Shown piece by piece: positions 26,188-35,312 of a DNA stretch of 64,000 bases (the first letter of the stretch is position 1; the number at the start of each line of letters is the position of its first letter). The translations under genes were made by a program, and so were the position numbers. Below the pieces are notes generated by a model. That model was not told where the DNA came from, did not search any database, and worked only from the letters and a program-made list of their open reading frames with translations. The stretch comes from CAVXXB01 sp963765585. GTDB taxonomy: Bacteria; Calditrichota; Calditrichia; JAJRVZ01. The DNA is taken from assembly GCA_963765585.1 (NCBI GenBank), contig CAVXXB010000012.1, forward strand, positions 709,965 through 773,964, read 5' to 3'.

Positions 26188-28549
26188 TTAGAATTCCGCA
26201 CTAATACCGATCGATGGTAAAATCCCGATTCCACCCTGCGTCTCGACGGTATCTTCCCAAAAATCATAAGTAGGTTTGCGTTCGATTTTATTATTCAAAA
26301 CATTCTGAATATCGACAAATACAACCAACCGCCAGTTACTAAAATTAAAAAATCGATCTACCCGAAAGTCCAAAATTCCCTGGGCCGGAAGTCTTTCAGA
26401 GAGATACTCGTCGGGCAGGTTTTGGATTTCGCCAGGATTGACGGGATTTTCTGAAGGTCTGTAGACCGGAGTATAGGGCGCACCTGTGTAATATCTGTAT
26501 TTCGTGCTTATTTCCCAGTTTTTATCGAACATATAACCACCGGAGATATTAAAAATAAATCGTTGGTCAAATTGACCGGGATATGTTTTTTTGTTACCGG
26601 CTATAAATTCACCCTTGCTGTAAGCGAGACCTATTTGCCCATAGCATGGTACCGAAGAAAACTTCTTTTGCATCAGCCATTCAAAGCCGTAGGCGATCCC
26701 GGTTGCGGTAGATACCATTGGAAAATAGCCAAATGACTGAAAATCATCTTCCTGTCCACCAAAACCGGTTCCTGTATTAGTAATAACAAGATAATCGTTT
26801 ACATCAGGAATTGTCCCGGTTGGCAGATCGCGATATCTTTTATAAAATGTTTCAATTGATACGCGCAAATCATCCTGAATCAAATATTCTGCGCCGATAA
26901 TCGCCATATTATTTTGTAAGGCTTTAAGATTTCTGTTTTCTTCACTGACCATCCATACATAAGAAGGGGACTGGTAGTATACACCCAGGCTGGCCTTAAA
27001 ACTTAATTTTTCATTGATATTGAACCGGGCAGTAAAACGGGGTGCAAAATAAAATGGATTATCTAAAAATGTATAATAATCAAAGCGGGCACCCAAATTC
27101 AATGTAAGCAGTGCACTGACTGTCCAGTCAAAATCCAGAAAGGCAGCTGATTTTAGTTGCCCTGGCATCTACATCTAATTGCTTAGGCAATCCTAAAGAT
27201 TCGGGAGTTACTTTATTCCCACTCCGATCGTATATCGTATCAGCAAAGGCAGTTTGGTTGTTGGTTTCTACAAATCGCGAGGAAAGTCCACTCAATAATC
27301 CCAGGGTTTTGGATAGTGCAAAAAACCTCTGTGCTTTAATGCCGAATTCGCGCTCATTGGCATTGCTGTTAAAGAATTCTTCTTCATTTTCATCAATCTG
27401 GCTGAACTGATAATCGTAAAAATTGGCATTCACCGTAAGATCCAGGTAACCGGTATCCAGAAGACGCCGGTAATTAACACCTGTAATAAATTGATTTTGT
27501 GTGTTGTCGAGTATTCCGGCATTAGTCACCCGGTTTTCTTCGGTGCTTTGGTCACGTTCCACCTGGTCAACAGCTGCCAGGCCCAAAATAAACAATTCTT
27601 CTCTATCAGAGAGCTTAAAATTGGTAATCAGATTATAATCGGTATATTGCGGAATAAATGGCAACCCTGCTGCCCTGAATATCAAATCAAGATAACTCCG
27701 GCGTGCAGAAAAAATAAAATTTCCGTTATTGGAGAGGGGGCCTTCCAGATTAAATCCAAATTGTGTTGCGGAAATTAATAACTTGCCGCCAAATTTATCA
27801 TTCCGGCCCTGACTCATATCCAGACTTAAGGTAGATGACATTTTGTCCCCATACTTTGCTGAAAATCCCCCGGTTGAAAAGGTGACATTCTCGACAAAAT
27901 CGAGATTGATAAAACTGAGACTACCGCTACCGGTTCCCTGTGTGCCGAAATGATTGATATTTGGTACTTCAATATTATTTACAACGTATAAATTTTCTGA
28001 TGGACCACCACCGCGAACCAGAAGATCGTTTCTACCTCCATCCGCAACAACCGCCACGCCAGGTAACGTAGCGACGGTACGCACGATATCTTCAAATCCA
28101 CCGGGAAATCGTCGGATTTCTTCGCGTGACAGGCCAACTGTGCTGGGTTGAGTCATATTTGATTCCACGAAATATCCGGCTGTAACGGTAATGCTTTCTG
28201 TTTCCAAAATCTGTTCTGAGAGCGAAATGGTTAAATTGGTCGGCTTACCCGATGACACAATAATATCGGTAAATTTTTGTGTGATGTATCCGATATAGGA
28301 GATTTCCAGTCGATAGGCTCCGGGTTCAAGATTTTCGATTATAAAAACTCCATCCAGATCTGTTGAAGCGCCGCGATCTGAATCCAGGATAATTATATTG
28401 ACACCTGCCAGTGGTTCTTTTGTCTGAATGTCGATAATACGTCCTGCGATCATGTTTCCCGTCACCGCATAGACTTTACCAGCTAAGGTAAGTATAATGA
28501 TGGCGGCGATGGTAGCAAGGATTTCAAATAGTTTAAATGTCGTTTTCAT
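26188..28549 (-). CDS. TonB-dependent outer-membrane receptor, frameshifted
   Basis: About 787 codons in two frames. After a signal peptide there is a carboxypeptidase-regulatory-like domain (GRIIDIQTKEPLAGVNIIILDSDRGASTDLDG), then the plug with RRFPGGFEDIVRTVATLPGVAVVADGGRNDLLVRGGGPSENLYVVNNIEVPN, and a long beta-barrel ending in an aromatic residue (AEF). A homopolymer AAAA at 27151-27154 is the likely site of the one-base error joining the halves. Such receptors import scarce ligands using TonB energy; the substrate is not evident, and no SusD partner is present. I see no cobalamin riboswitch upstream. The gene sits between the crt genes and the ECF sigma gene. Confidence 0.87.
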
Positions 28550-28608
28550 ATGAACTGGTAGTTTGCCTTTTATTAAATGTCGATTAATTTGATCTATTTA
28601 TAAATACA

Positions 28609-28784
28609 TCTCGCAGAGCCGCAGTACAACAATTAGAAATTAGAAATGAGAGAATAGAGATTAAAAAGTTGCCAATTGGTGATAAAGAATAGGCAATTAC
28701 AAATTACGAATCACCAGTTACAAATCCCTCATTTCTAAGTCCTAATCTCTAATCTTTTTCAGCGTCTCTGCGCCTCTGCGAGAG
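28609..28784. repeat. About 150-bp compound repeat element, copy B
   Basis: This copy is bounded by CTCGCAGAGCCGCAG on the left and its inverse CTCTGCGCCTCTGCGAGAG on the right. Inside lie TTAGAAA units, the same core as copy A (24841-25003) and the inverted TCATTTCTAA arm. It is a nested palindrome. Copies A and B are direct repeats flanking a 3.6-kb segment with the TIGR01777 and TonB receptor genes. The rest of the 28550-28871 gap is AT-rich and shows no gene. Confidence 0.85.
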
Positions 28785-28871
28785 ATCAAGTATTCTTGCT
28801 AAAGTAATTTACAACTTTAATTTAATATTTACATCTATTCCATTATCCTGTGATCCTGTCAAAAAATATAT

Positions 28872-29447
28872 CTACCCAAATGCCGGTACATACCCATTTT
28901 CTTTTGCATATTTGTTTAGTTTCCGTCGGAAAAGAGAACGTCCACGATGCAATCGTGACATTACCGTTCCGACCGGAATATTTATTATATTGGATATTTC
29001 CTGATAAGAAAATCCTTCCACATCACACAACAAAACAATTATGCGAAAATAATATGGCAGTTTTTCCAGGGCGCCTTTAACCTCATCTTCAAAATGATCA
29101 TCGGTAAACCCGGGTGTCATGACATTGGGTGTCTCCGTTTCAAATGCATCATTCTGATAAAAATGATAATCTTCTAAATCATCATAACTCACTTTTTGTG
29201 GCCGGCGAACCATTTTGCGATAGGCTGTGATATACCCGTTCATCATAATTTTAAAGATCCAGGCGCGGAAGTTAGTGTTACGCTGATATTGATCGAATGC
29301 TTTAAATGATTTGAAAAAGGTTTCCTGCAAAAGATCACTTGCTTCTTCTTCTGAACGGGTCAAGCGATAGGCCGTATTTTTTAGTGATTTCAAATGCGGC
29401 TGAACTAATGCATTGAATTCCCTGTGGGTGGCTGTGTTGTTACTCAT
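28872..29447 (-). CDS. ECF-type RNA polymerase sigma factor (LitS/CarQ-like context)
   Basis: The 191-aa protein has the sigma-70 region 2 (NTAYRLTRSEEEASDLLQETFFKSFKAFDQY, FRAWIFKIMMNGYITAYRK) and region 4 (ALEKLPYYFRIIVLLCDVEGFSYQEISNIINIPVGTVMSRLHRGR), joined by an acidic linker. It is a typical group-4 sigma factor with no fused sensor domain. No anti-sigma factor gene is adjacent. It is divergent from the CarH/LitR-type gene with 180 bp between them, and both promoters carry the CGCTC operator. The arrangement parallels litS-litR in Streptomyces: the light-released repressor would free expression of a sigma factor for carotenoid genes. Confidence 0.9.
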   Translation of the reverse strand: MSNNTATHREFNALVQPHLKSLKNTAYRLTRSEEEASDLLQETFFKSFKAFDQYQRNTNFRAWIFKIMMNGYITAYRKMVRRPQKVSYDDLEDYHFYQNDAFETETPNVMTPGFTDDHFEDEVKGALEKLPYYFRIIVLLCDVEGFSYQEISNIINIPVGTVMSRLHRGRSLFRRKLNKYAKENGYVPAFG

Positions 29448-29489
29448 GATGATCTCCTTCTTAAAAATAGTTATTTTTTTCCGAATATC

Positions 29490-29507
29490 TGAGCGTTTCG
29501 AGCGTTT
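29490..29507 (-). promoter_or_regulatory. Tandem 9-bp operator (AAACGCTCG AAACGCTCA) of the ECF sigma gene
   Basis: Read towards the sigma factor gene, two adjacent 9-bp units AAACGCTCG and AAACGCTCA end 42 bp before the start codon, which has a good GAAGGAG site. The unit, the 9-bp period and the orientation match the sites before the crt operon and the photoreceptor gene. Confidence 0.7.
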
Positions 29508-29551
29508 AACTGGTCATAATTTACAGAAAAAAAAGTAATTGTCAAGAAAAA

Positions 29552-29569
29552 TATCGCTCAATACGCTCA
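29552..29569 (+). promoter_or_regulatory. Tandem 9-bp operator (TATCGCTCA ATACGCTCA) of the CarH/LitR gene
   Basis: Two adjacent units, TATCGCTCA and ATACGCTCA, end 58 bp before the photoreceptor start codon and point towards it. Autoregulation is usual for LitR/CarH proteins. Together with the divergent site at 29490-29507 the 180-bp intergenic region is a regulatory hub. Confidence 0.7.
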
Positions 29570-29627
29570 AATATTTTGTTTTTTTTATTTTAATTATTTA
29601 TATTGTGTTGAGAATAAAGGAGTTAAG

Positions 29628-30497
29628 ATGGCTGAAGAAATTAATTTTTTAAATAGTATAGAAGCAGCAAAGGTACTCGGGGTCAATGTGTCTTCTATTA
29701 AACGATGGACTGATTCCGGTAAACTGGAATGTATTCAGACTGCCGGAGGCCATCGTAAATTTTTAATGACGCACCTGGTTAAATTTATAGAGCAGCATAA
29801 TAAGCAGGCATCAAAGGCACATGTATTTCCCATTGAAAATGAACAAGACCTTGAAATCAGTTTCCATGTACTGAAAGGTGATTTTGAATTTTTAATCAAC
29901 TACGTATTTAGCAAAGCAAGATATTCAGACCGCCCGGCTGTGCTGAAGGTTTTGAGCGGGTTGTATTTAGGCCAGTATCCGCTGCACTATATTTATGATA
30001 AACTGGTCACGCCTGTCCTGCAGCAGATAGGCACACTTTGGATGAATGATAAATTGTCAATCATTGAAGAACATATTTCTGCCCAAACTATCAGGGAGGC
30101 TATCAGCAGGTTGCAAGGAATTATAAAGATCCCTGAAAAAAGAACCGGGACCGCATTATTTATCAATCTTTCTTCAGAATTACATGATATTGGATTGAAG
30201 ATGACCGAGAATATCATGGAGGTTCGCGGATTCAATACCCATTACAGCGGGCAGATGACACCGCTTATTAATATCGAACAGCTCTTTGCCAATATCCGGC
30301 CGGAGCGTTTGTATATTTCCAGCACATATGTTTTTAACCGGGATACAACTCAGGAAGAAGTGGACCAACTGTTTACGATTTGCCGGAAATTCAATACCAG
30401 GGTGTATGTCGGCGGCCGCGGTTGGGATGTACTTAATTATGATGAGGATGTTGTTGAAAAACGCATGTATACATTTGAGGAAGTGAATGAGTTTTGA
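29628..30497 (+). CDS. CarH/LitR-type B12-dependent photoreceptor repressor (MerR family)
   Basis: The 289-aa protein has an N-terminal MerR-like winged helix-turn-helix (residues 8-45: SIEAAKVLGVNVSSIKRW, then TAGGHRKF). A helical bundle (about 80-165) and a Rossmann-type cobalamin domain (about 172-289) follow. The two signatures of light-sensing CarH are intact: W138-x9-E148-H149 at the adenosyl side and E184-x-H186-x2-G189, where H186 would be the lower axial ligand. It should therefore bind adenosylcobalamin as a tetramer in the dark, repress its targets and release DNA in light. It has AAGGAG upstream. Function is inferred from these motifs, its position and the shared operators. Confidence 0.88.
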   Translation: MAEEINFLNSIEAAKVLGVNVSSIKRWTDSGKLECIQTAGGHRKFLMTHLVKFIEQHNKQASKAHVFPIENEQDLEISFHVLKGDFEFLINYVFSKARYSDRPAVLKVLSGLYLGQYPLHYIYDKLVTPVLQQIGTLWMNDKLSIIEEHISAQTIREAISRLQGIIKIPEKRTGTALFINLSSELHDIGLKMTENIMEVRGFNTHYSGQMTPLINIEQLFANIRPERLYISSTYVFNRDTTQEEVDQLFTICRKFNTRVYVGGRGWDVLNYDEDVVEKRMYTFEEVNEF

Positions 30498-30507
30498 ATT
30501 AAAAAAA

Positions 30508-30930
30508 GTCCCTGAGCGAGTGACAAAGAGACAAAGCGACAGAGTGACAAAGTAGAGGCTCAATGCTTTGAGCCTCAAAATTGCGCATAAACAAATGAAT
30601 AAGGCACAGAGGTACAAAGTATTTCCCCCTTAAAAAGGGATTGTTAATAACAAAGAGACAAAGCAACAGAGTTTCTTCAACAAATGACCAATGTCCAGGG
30701 TCAAATGACAAATCAACCCCCAATTTCAAATATCAAAAATACCAACAGGCGTATTTGGGCTTGGGATTTTGAAATTCATTTGACATTTGGATTTGGAAAT
30801 TTTTAATTGCTGTATCTTGTATCCTGCCTCCGGATAAAAGATTCTTATCCATAGGATCCCGTTCCGGGACAGAATGACACTTCATATCCAGCATCTTGCA
30901 TCTAGTTTCCTTTCCCCGGAATACTAGTCC
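30508..30930. repeat. Mosaic of short tandem repeats before uvrA
   Basis: The 500-bp gap after the CarH-type gene is a patchwork: AGTCCCTGAGCG, GACAAAG-type units (30520-30560), a GAGGCTCAATGCTTTGAGCCTC palindrome (30555-30576), CACAGAGGTACAAAG, AAATGACCAATG/CAAATGACAAAT, a TTTGGGCTTGGGATTTT stretch with partner ATTTGGATTTGGAAATT, and ATCCTGCATC units. No gene is visible. The uvrA promoter should lie in the last 70 bp (30930-30997), but I see no convincing motif. Confidence 0.7.
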
Positions 30931-30997
30931 ATAATATTGGATTACAATATATCACTTTGTAAATTAATGACTCATTTATTCTAAACTTCAGTGCAAA

Positions 30998-33835
30998 ATG
31001 GCAAAAAAAAATACCATATATGTAAAAGGTGCCCGCGAGCATAATCTAAAAAACATCGATATCGAAATTCCACGGGATAAATTTGTTGTGATTACCGGAC
31101 TCTCAGGCTCCGGGAAATCCAGCCTGGCTTTTGATACAATATATGCCGAAGGACAGCGCCGGTATGTCGAATCACTAAGCTCCTACGCCCGGCAATTCCT
31201 GGGTCTCATGGAAAAACCGGATGTGGATTATATTGATGGTCTGTCTCCCGCAGTTTCTATTGAACAGAAAACCACGCACCGGAATCCACGCTCTACGGTT
31301 GGAACGGTTACGGAAATCTATGACTACTTTCGTCTGTTGTTCTCACGTATCGGGCATCCGCATTGTTATAATTGCGGCCGCACTGTCGAAAAACAGACCG
31401 TTCAACAGATTGTTGACGCGATTCTTCATATGCCGGAAGGAACACGGATACAAATTCTGGCACCGGTTATTCGGGGCCGCAAAGGGGAATACCGCGAGGT
31501 ACTGAATCAATTCCGCAAAGAAGGCTATGTCCGTGTGCGGGTGGATGGGAAGATCTATAATCTGGATGATGAAATATCCATTGAAAAAAATAAAAAACAT
31601 GATCTGGATCTGATTGTTGACCGCCTCGTTGTAGGCGACGATATTCAAAAACGGCTTACCGATTCTATAGAACTATCCTTGAAGCAAGCACATGGCATGG
31701 TGGTTGTCAACGAACCGGATACAAAAAAGGACACATTGTTTTCAGAGCATTTTGCCTGTGTACATTGCAATATTTCATATGAAGATCTGGCGCCACGGAT
31801 GTTCTCGTTTAATAGTCCCTTTGGTGCCTGTCCTACATGTGACGGATTGGGAACCATTACGAAGATAGATCCCAAATTGCTGATTTTTAACGAATCACTG
31901 TCCATCCGCGATGGTGCGCTTATACCGCTTGGTGAACGTCAACGCCAGGAAGGCTGGAACTACGAACTGATGCGTAGTGTGGCCAAAGAGCTGGGATTTA
32001 GTTTAAGTACCCCATGGAAAGATCTTACGGATGACCAAAAAGAGGTCATTCTTTATGGCATGGGCAGCAAAAAAATCAAGATGGTGTACAAACGTGAGAA
32101 CACCTATGTCGAGTGGATGAGTAAATATGAAGGTGTGATAAATAATCTCAGCCGCCGGTATCGGCAAACCAAATCCCAGTATATCCGTGACTGGATTGAA
32201 GGATTTATGAACAATATTTCCTGTGGGGAGTGCGAAGGTGCGCGGCTTAGAAAAGAGTCTCTTTCTGTGACAATCGGTGGAAAAAATATAAAAGCATTAA
32301 GCGAAAGTTCGATCAAGGAAGTACAAAAATTCTTTGATTCCCTTGAGTTGTCGGATACCGAGCAACAGATTGCACATCAGGTATTGAAGGAAGTAAAGGA
32401 GCGCCTGGGATTTCTGGTGAATGTGGGCCTGGATTATCTGACACTTGAGCGGGCGGCGGGAACATTGTCTGGTGGTGAAGCACAACGAATTCGGTTGGCG
32501 ACACAGATTGGCGCTCAATTAGTTGGTGTGCTCTATATTCTTGACGAACCCAGCATCGGCCTGCATCAACGTGATAATCAGCGGCTGATTGAAACGCTTT
32601 TTAAATTACGTGATCTGGGTAATACCGTTCTGGTTGTAGAGCATGACAAGGAGACTATCGAAAAATCTGATTATGTAGTGGATCTGGGGCCGCGTGCCGG
32701 AAAAAACGGCGGACATATTATTTTCAAAGGAACTCCATCTAAAATACTCACATCAAAAGAATCACTGACCGGTGCCTATTTATCCGGGAAAAAAAGTATC
32801 AGAATACCGGATCAGCGACGGCCGGGAAATGGTCAATTCTTAGGTATAATCAATGCAAAAGGAAACAATCTGAAAAAAGTAAGTGCACAGTTTCCTTTGG
32901 GGACATTTATTTGCATTACCGGCGTCTCAGGTTCCGGCAAAAGCTCACTTATAAATGAAACCCTGTATACTGCCTTATCCCGGCACTTTTATAAATCTAA
33001 AAAGTTGCCACTGGATTTTGAGAAACTTGACGGATTGGAAAATCTCGATAAAGTGATCGATATAGATCAGTCACCTATCGGCCGAACCCCACGCTCCAAT
33101 CCGGCAACCTATACCGGATTATTTACCCCGATTCGTGATTTATTCGCAAATTTGTCAGAATCAAAAATTCGCGGCTACAAACCGGGTCGTTTTAGTTTTA
33201 ATGTAAAAGGGGGCCGGTGTGAGGCCTGTGAAGGCGATGGCATTAAAAAAATCGAAATGCATTTTCTACCTGATGTATATGTACAATGCGAAGTGTGCAA
33301 GGGAAAACGATATAACCGGGAAACTCTCGAGATAAACTATAAAGGCAAAAATATCTCTGAAATCCTTGAAATGACGGTGGATGAAGCGTTGGAGTTTTTA
33401 CAGAATATTCCGCAAATTAAACGCCGGCTTAAGACACTGGTTGATGTTGGTTTGGGATATATTCACCTGGGTCAACCCGCAACCACACTTTCAGGCGGTG
33501 AAGCCCAGCGTGTAAAACTGGCTACGGAATTATCAAAAATAGGCACAGGAAAAACACTTTATATTCTTGATGAGCCAACAACCGGATTACATTTTGAAGA
33601 TATCAATATGCTGCTGGGTGTTTTGAATAAACTGGTGGACCGAGGTAATACGGTCATGATCATTGAACATAATATGGATGTGATAAAAACTGCCGACTGG
33701 ATTATCGATTTAGGACCCGAAGGGGGAGATGGCGGCGGAAAAATAATTGCCAGGGGTACACCGGAAGATATTGTTAAAGTAAAAAAGTCGTTTACAGGAC
33801 AGTATTTGAGGAAGGAATTAAAAAATAGTCCCTGA
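30998..33835 (+). CDS. uvrA: Excinuclease ABC subunit A
   Basis: UvrA is the DNA-damage recognition ATPase of nucleotide excision repair. The 945-aa protein is complete. The first ABC module has Walker A GLSGSGKSS, the zinc site CYNCGR/CVHCN...CPTCDG and signature LSGGEAQRIRLATQIG. The second has GVSGSGKSS, the zinc finger CEACEGDGI...CEVCKGKRYN and signature LSGGEAQRVKLATELS, with Walker B LYILDEPTTGLHFED. The last residues NSP and the TGA stop lie in an AGTCCCTGAGCG repeat unit, so the very C-terminus is repeat-derived. No frameshift is present. Confidence 0.97.
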   Translation: MAKKNTIYVKGAREHNLKNIDIEIPRDKFVVITGLSGSGKSSLAFDTIYAEGQRRYVESLSSYARQFLGLMEKPDVDYIDGLSPAVSIEQKTTHRNPRSTVGTVTEIYDYFRLLFSRIGHPHCYNCGRTVEKQTVQQIVDAILHMPEGTRIQILAPVIRGRKGEYREVLNQFRKEGYVRVRVDGKIYNLDDEISIEKNKKHDLDLIVDRLVVGDDIQKRLTDSIELSLKQAHGMVVVNEPDTKKDTLFSEHFACVHCNISYEDLAPRMFSFNSPFGACPTCDGLGTITKIDPKLLIFNESLSIRDGALIPLGERQRQEGWNYELMRSVAKELGFSLSTPWKDLTDDQKEVILYGMGSKKIKMVYKRENTYVEWMSKYEGVINNLSRRYRQTKSQYIRDWIEGFMNNISCGECEGARLRKESLSVTIGGKNIKALSESSIKEVQKFFDSLELSDTEQQIAHQVLKEVKERLGFLVNVGLDYLTLERAAGTLSGGEAQRIRLATQIGAQLVGVLYILDEPSIGLHQRDNQRLIETLFKLRDLGNTVLVVEHDKETIEKSDYVVDLGPRAGKNGGHIIFKGTPSKILTSKESLTGAYLSGKKSIRIPDQRRPGNGQFLGIINAKGNNLKKVSAQFPLGTFICITGVSGSGKSSLINETLYTALSRHFYKSKKLPLDFEKLDGLENLDKVIDIDQSPIGRTPRSNPATYTGLFTPIRDLFANLSESKIRGYKPGRFSFNVKGGRCEACEGDGIKKIEMHFLPDVYVQCEVCKGKRYNRETLEINYKGKNISEILEMTVDEALEFLQNIPQIKRRLKTLVDVGLGYIHLGQPATTLSGGEAQRVKLATELSKIGTGKTLYILDEPTTGLHFEDINMLLGVLNKLVDRGNTVMIIEHNMDVIKTADWIIDLGPEGGDGGGKIIARGTPEDIVKVKKSFTGQYLRKELKNSP

Positions 33836-33981
33836 GCGCCTGAGTTCCTAAGTGCCTCCGTTTGTGTTTCTCTGGTTTGGATTGGGACTCGTTGGGCGCC
33901 TTTTGTAGAAATTTTACAGGATAATGTTTATGGTTGGAATCTCTTTGGACTAAGGGACTTAGGCGCTAAGGGACTTTTTTT
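33820..33981. repeat. GTCCCTGAG inverted repeat pair after uvrA
   Basis: AGTCCCTGAGCGCCTGAGT (33827-33845) is nearly the perfect inverse of ACTTAGGCGCTAAGGGACT (33957-33975), which is followed by T7. With about 110 bp between the arms this could act as a weak terminator between uvrA and gcvT. The left arm contains the uvrA stop codon. Confidence 0.75.
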
Positions 33982-34021
33982 AATTAAAAGATTTAAGATC
34001 AATGATATGGAGAAAAATTAC

Positions 34022-35093
34022 ATGAAACACACCGCACTTTACAATATGCATTTAAAATATAACCCAAAGATGGTGGAATTTGCCGGCTATGAGATGCCAA
34101 TACAGTATCATAGTATCCGTGAAGAACATCGCAAGGTACGTGAAAGTGTCGGGGTTTTTGACGTTTCTCACATGGGAGAAATCGAGATTCGGGGTGAGCA
34201 GGCGCTTGAGATGGTTCAGAAGATTACAATCAACGACGCTTCGACGTTGGAAACAGGACAGGCACAGTATAGTGCCATGTGCTATCGGGATGGTGGTATT
34301 GTGGATGATCTTCTGGTTTATCGCTTCTCAGATTATTTTTTACTGGTAGTAAATGCGGCAAATAAAGATAAAGATCTGGACTGGATGTTGCAGAATAAAC
34401 TGGAAAAATGTGAAATCACCGACATCAGTGATACGCTTACCCAAATTGCGGTTCAGGGTAAAAATGCAGAGGCCGTATTACAGAAATTAACAGATGTTGA
34501 TTTGCAGAATATTCAATTCTATTGGTTCACTGAAGGAATTTTGGCAGGAGCGCCCATGATAATATCCCGCACCGGTTATACCGGTGAACCCGGATTTGAA
34601 CTATATCTGGAAAATAAATATGCCGAAAATGTCTGGACAAAAGTAATGGATGCCGGGACAGAATTTGAGATTGAGCCGATAGGGTTGGGTGCAAGAGATT
34701 CCCTGCGATTGGAAAAAAAGATGTGTTTATATGGAAACGATATTGATGCATCCACCAATCCGCTGGAAGCCGGGTTAGGCTGGATTACCAAACTTGAATA
34801 AAGGGGACTTTATTGGACGAGACGTTTTATTAGACGTAAAAGAAAAAGGTCTTAAACGCCGGTTAGTTGCCTTTGTGCTGAATGAGAGCGGATTTCCCAG
34901 AAAGGGGTATGAGATATATGCGGAGGGGGAATGCGTAGGTCAGGTGACCAGCGGCACGGTTTCACCAATCCTTGAAAAGGGCATCGGCCTCGGTTATGTA
35001 AGCAAGGAATTCAGTAAGATCGGCACCGGAATAGAAATAAAAGTGCGAGATAAATTTTTACCTGCTGAAATCATTAAACCCCCGTTTGTATAA
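34022..35093 (+). CDS. gcvT: Glycine cleavage system T protein (aminomethyltransferase), frameshifted
   Basis: GcvT transfers the aminomethyl carbon from lipoylated H protein to tetrahydrofolate. Pieces 34007-34801 and 34794-35093 give a 356-aa protein of normal length. It shows MPIQYHSIREEHRKVRESVGVFDVSHMGEI, GTGEPGFELY-like RTGYTGEPGFELY, GLGARDSLRLEKKMCLYGNDI, and KGDFIGRDVL at the joint. An extra T at about 34799 turns LEKGDFIG into a premature stop. The start at 34022 (MKHTALYNMH) is preferred to 34007 because GGAG at 34010-34013 then serves as its ribosome-binding site. gcvP and gcvH are not adjacent. I expect an intact gene with a sequence error. Confidence 0.92.
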
Positions 35094-35100
35094 TTATATT

Positions 35101-35199
35101 TAACCGCAAAGCCCGCAAATGAGAAAAAAAGTACGCTAAAAATTAATAGTATATGCTTGGCGAACTCCGCGTCTTCTCTGTGTTCTCTGTGGTTAAAAG
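35101..35199. repeat. AACCGCAAAG/CTCTGTGGTT inverted repeat pair before ftsK
   Basis: TAACCGCAAAGCCCGCAAA on the left and CGCGTCTTCTCTGTGTTCTCTGTGGTTA on the right are degenerate members of the same 7-8-bp CACAGAG family in opposite orientation. They fill most of the 219-bp gcvT-ftsK space. Confidence 0.65.
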
Positions 35200-35312
35200 T
35201 CCATTCATGTAAATAATTTTAAAGTTTTTCCTGTCGAGCATCTATTTGTCTTAACTCCCATAATTTTGTAAATTACTTAATTACATAAAGATAGAAAAAA
35301 TAGATACTAAGA

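Noticed and set aside
28550..28871. Cobalamin riboswitch upstream of the TonB receptor
   Set aside because: A B12 connection was tempting because of the CarH-type gene, but I find no B12-box-like core; the region is a repeat element.
33836..34021. Glycine riboswitch upstream of gcvT
   Set aside because: The space is explained by GTCCCTGAG inverted repeats and shows no glycine aptamer features.
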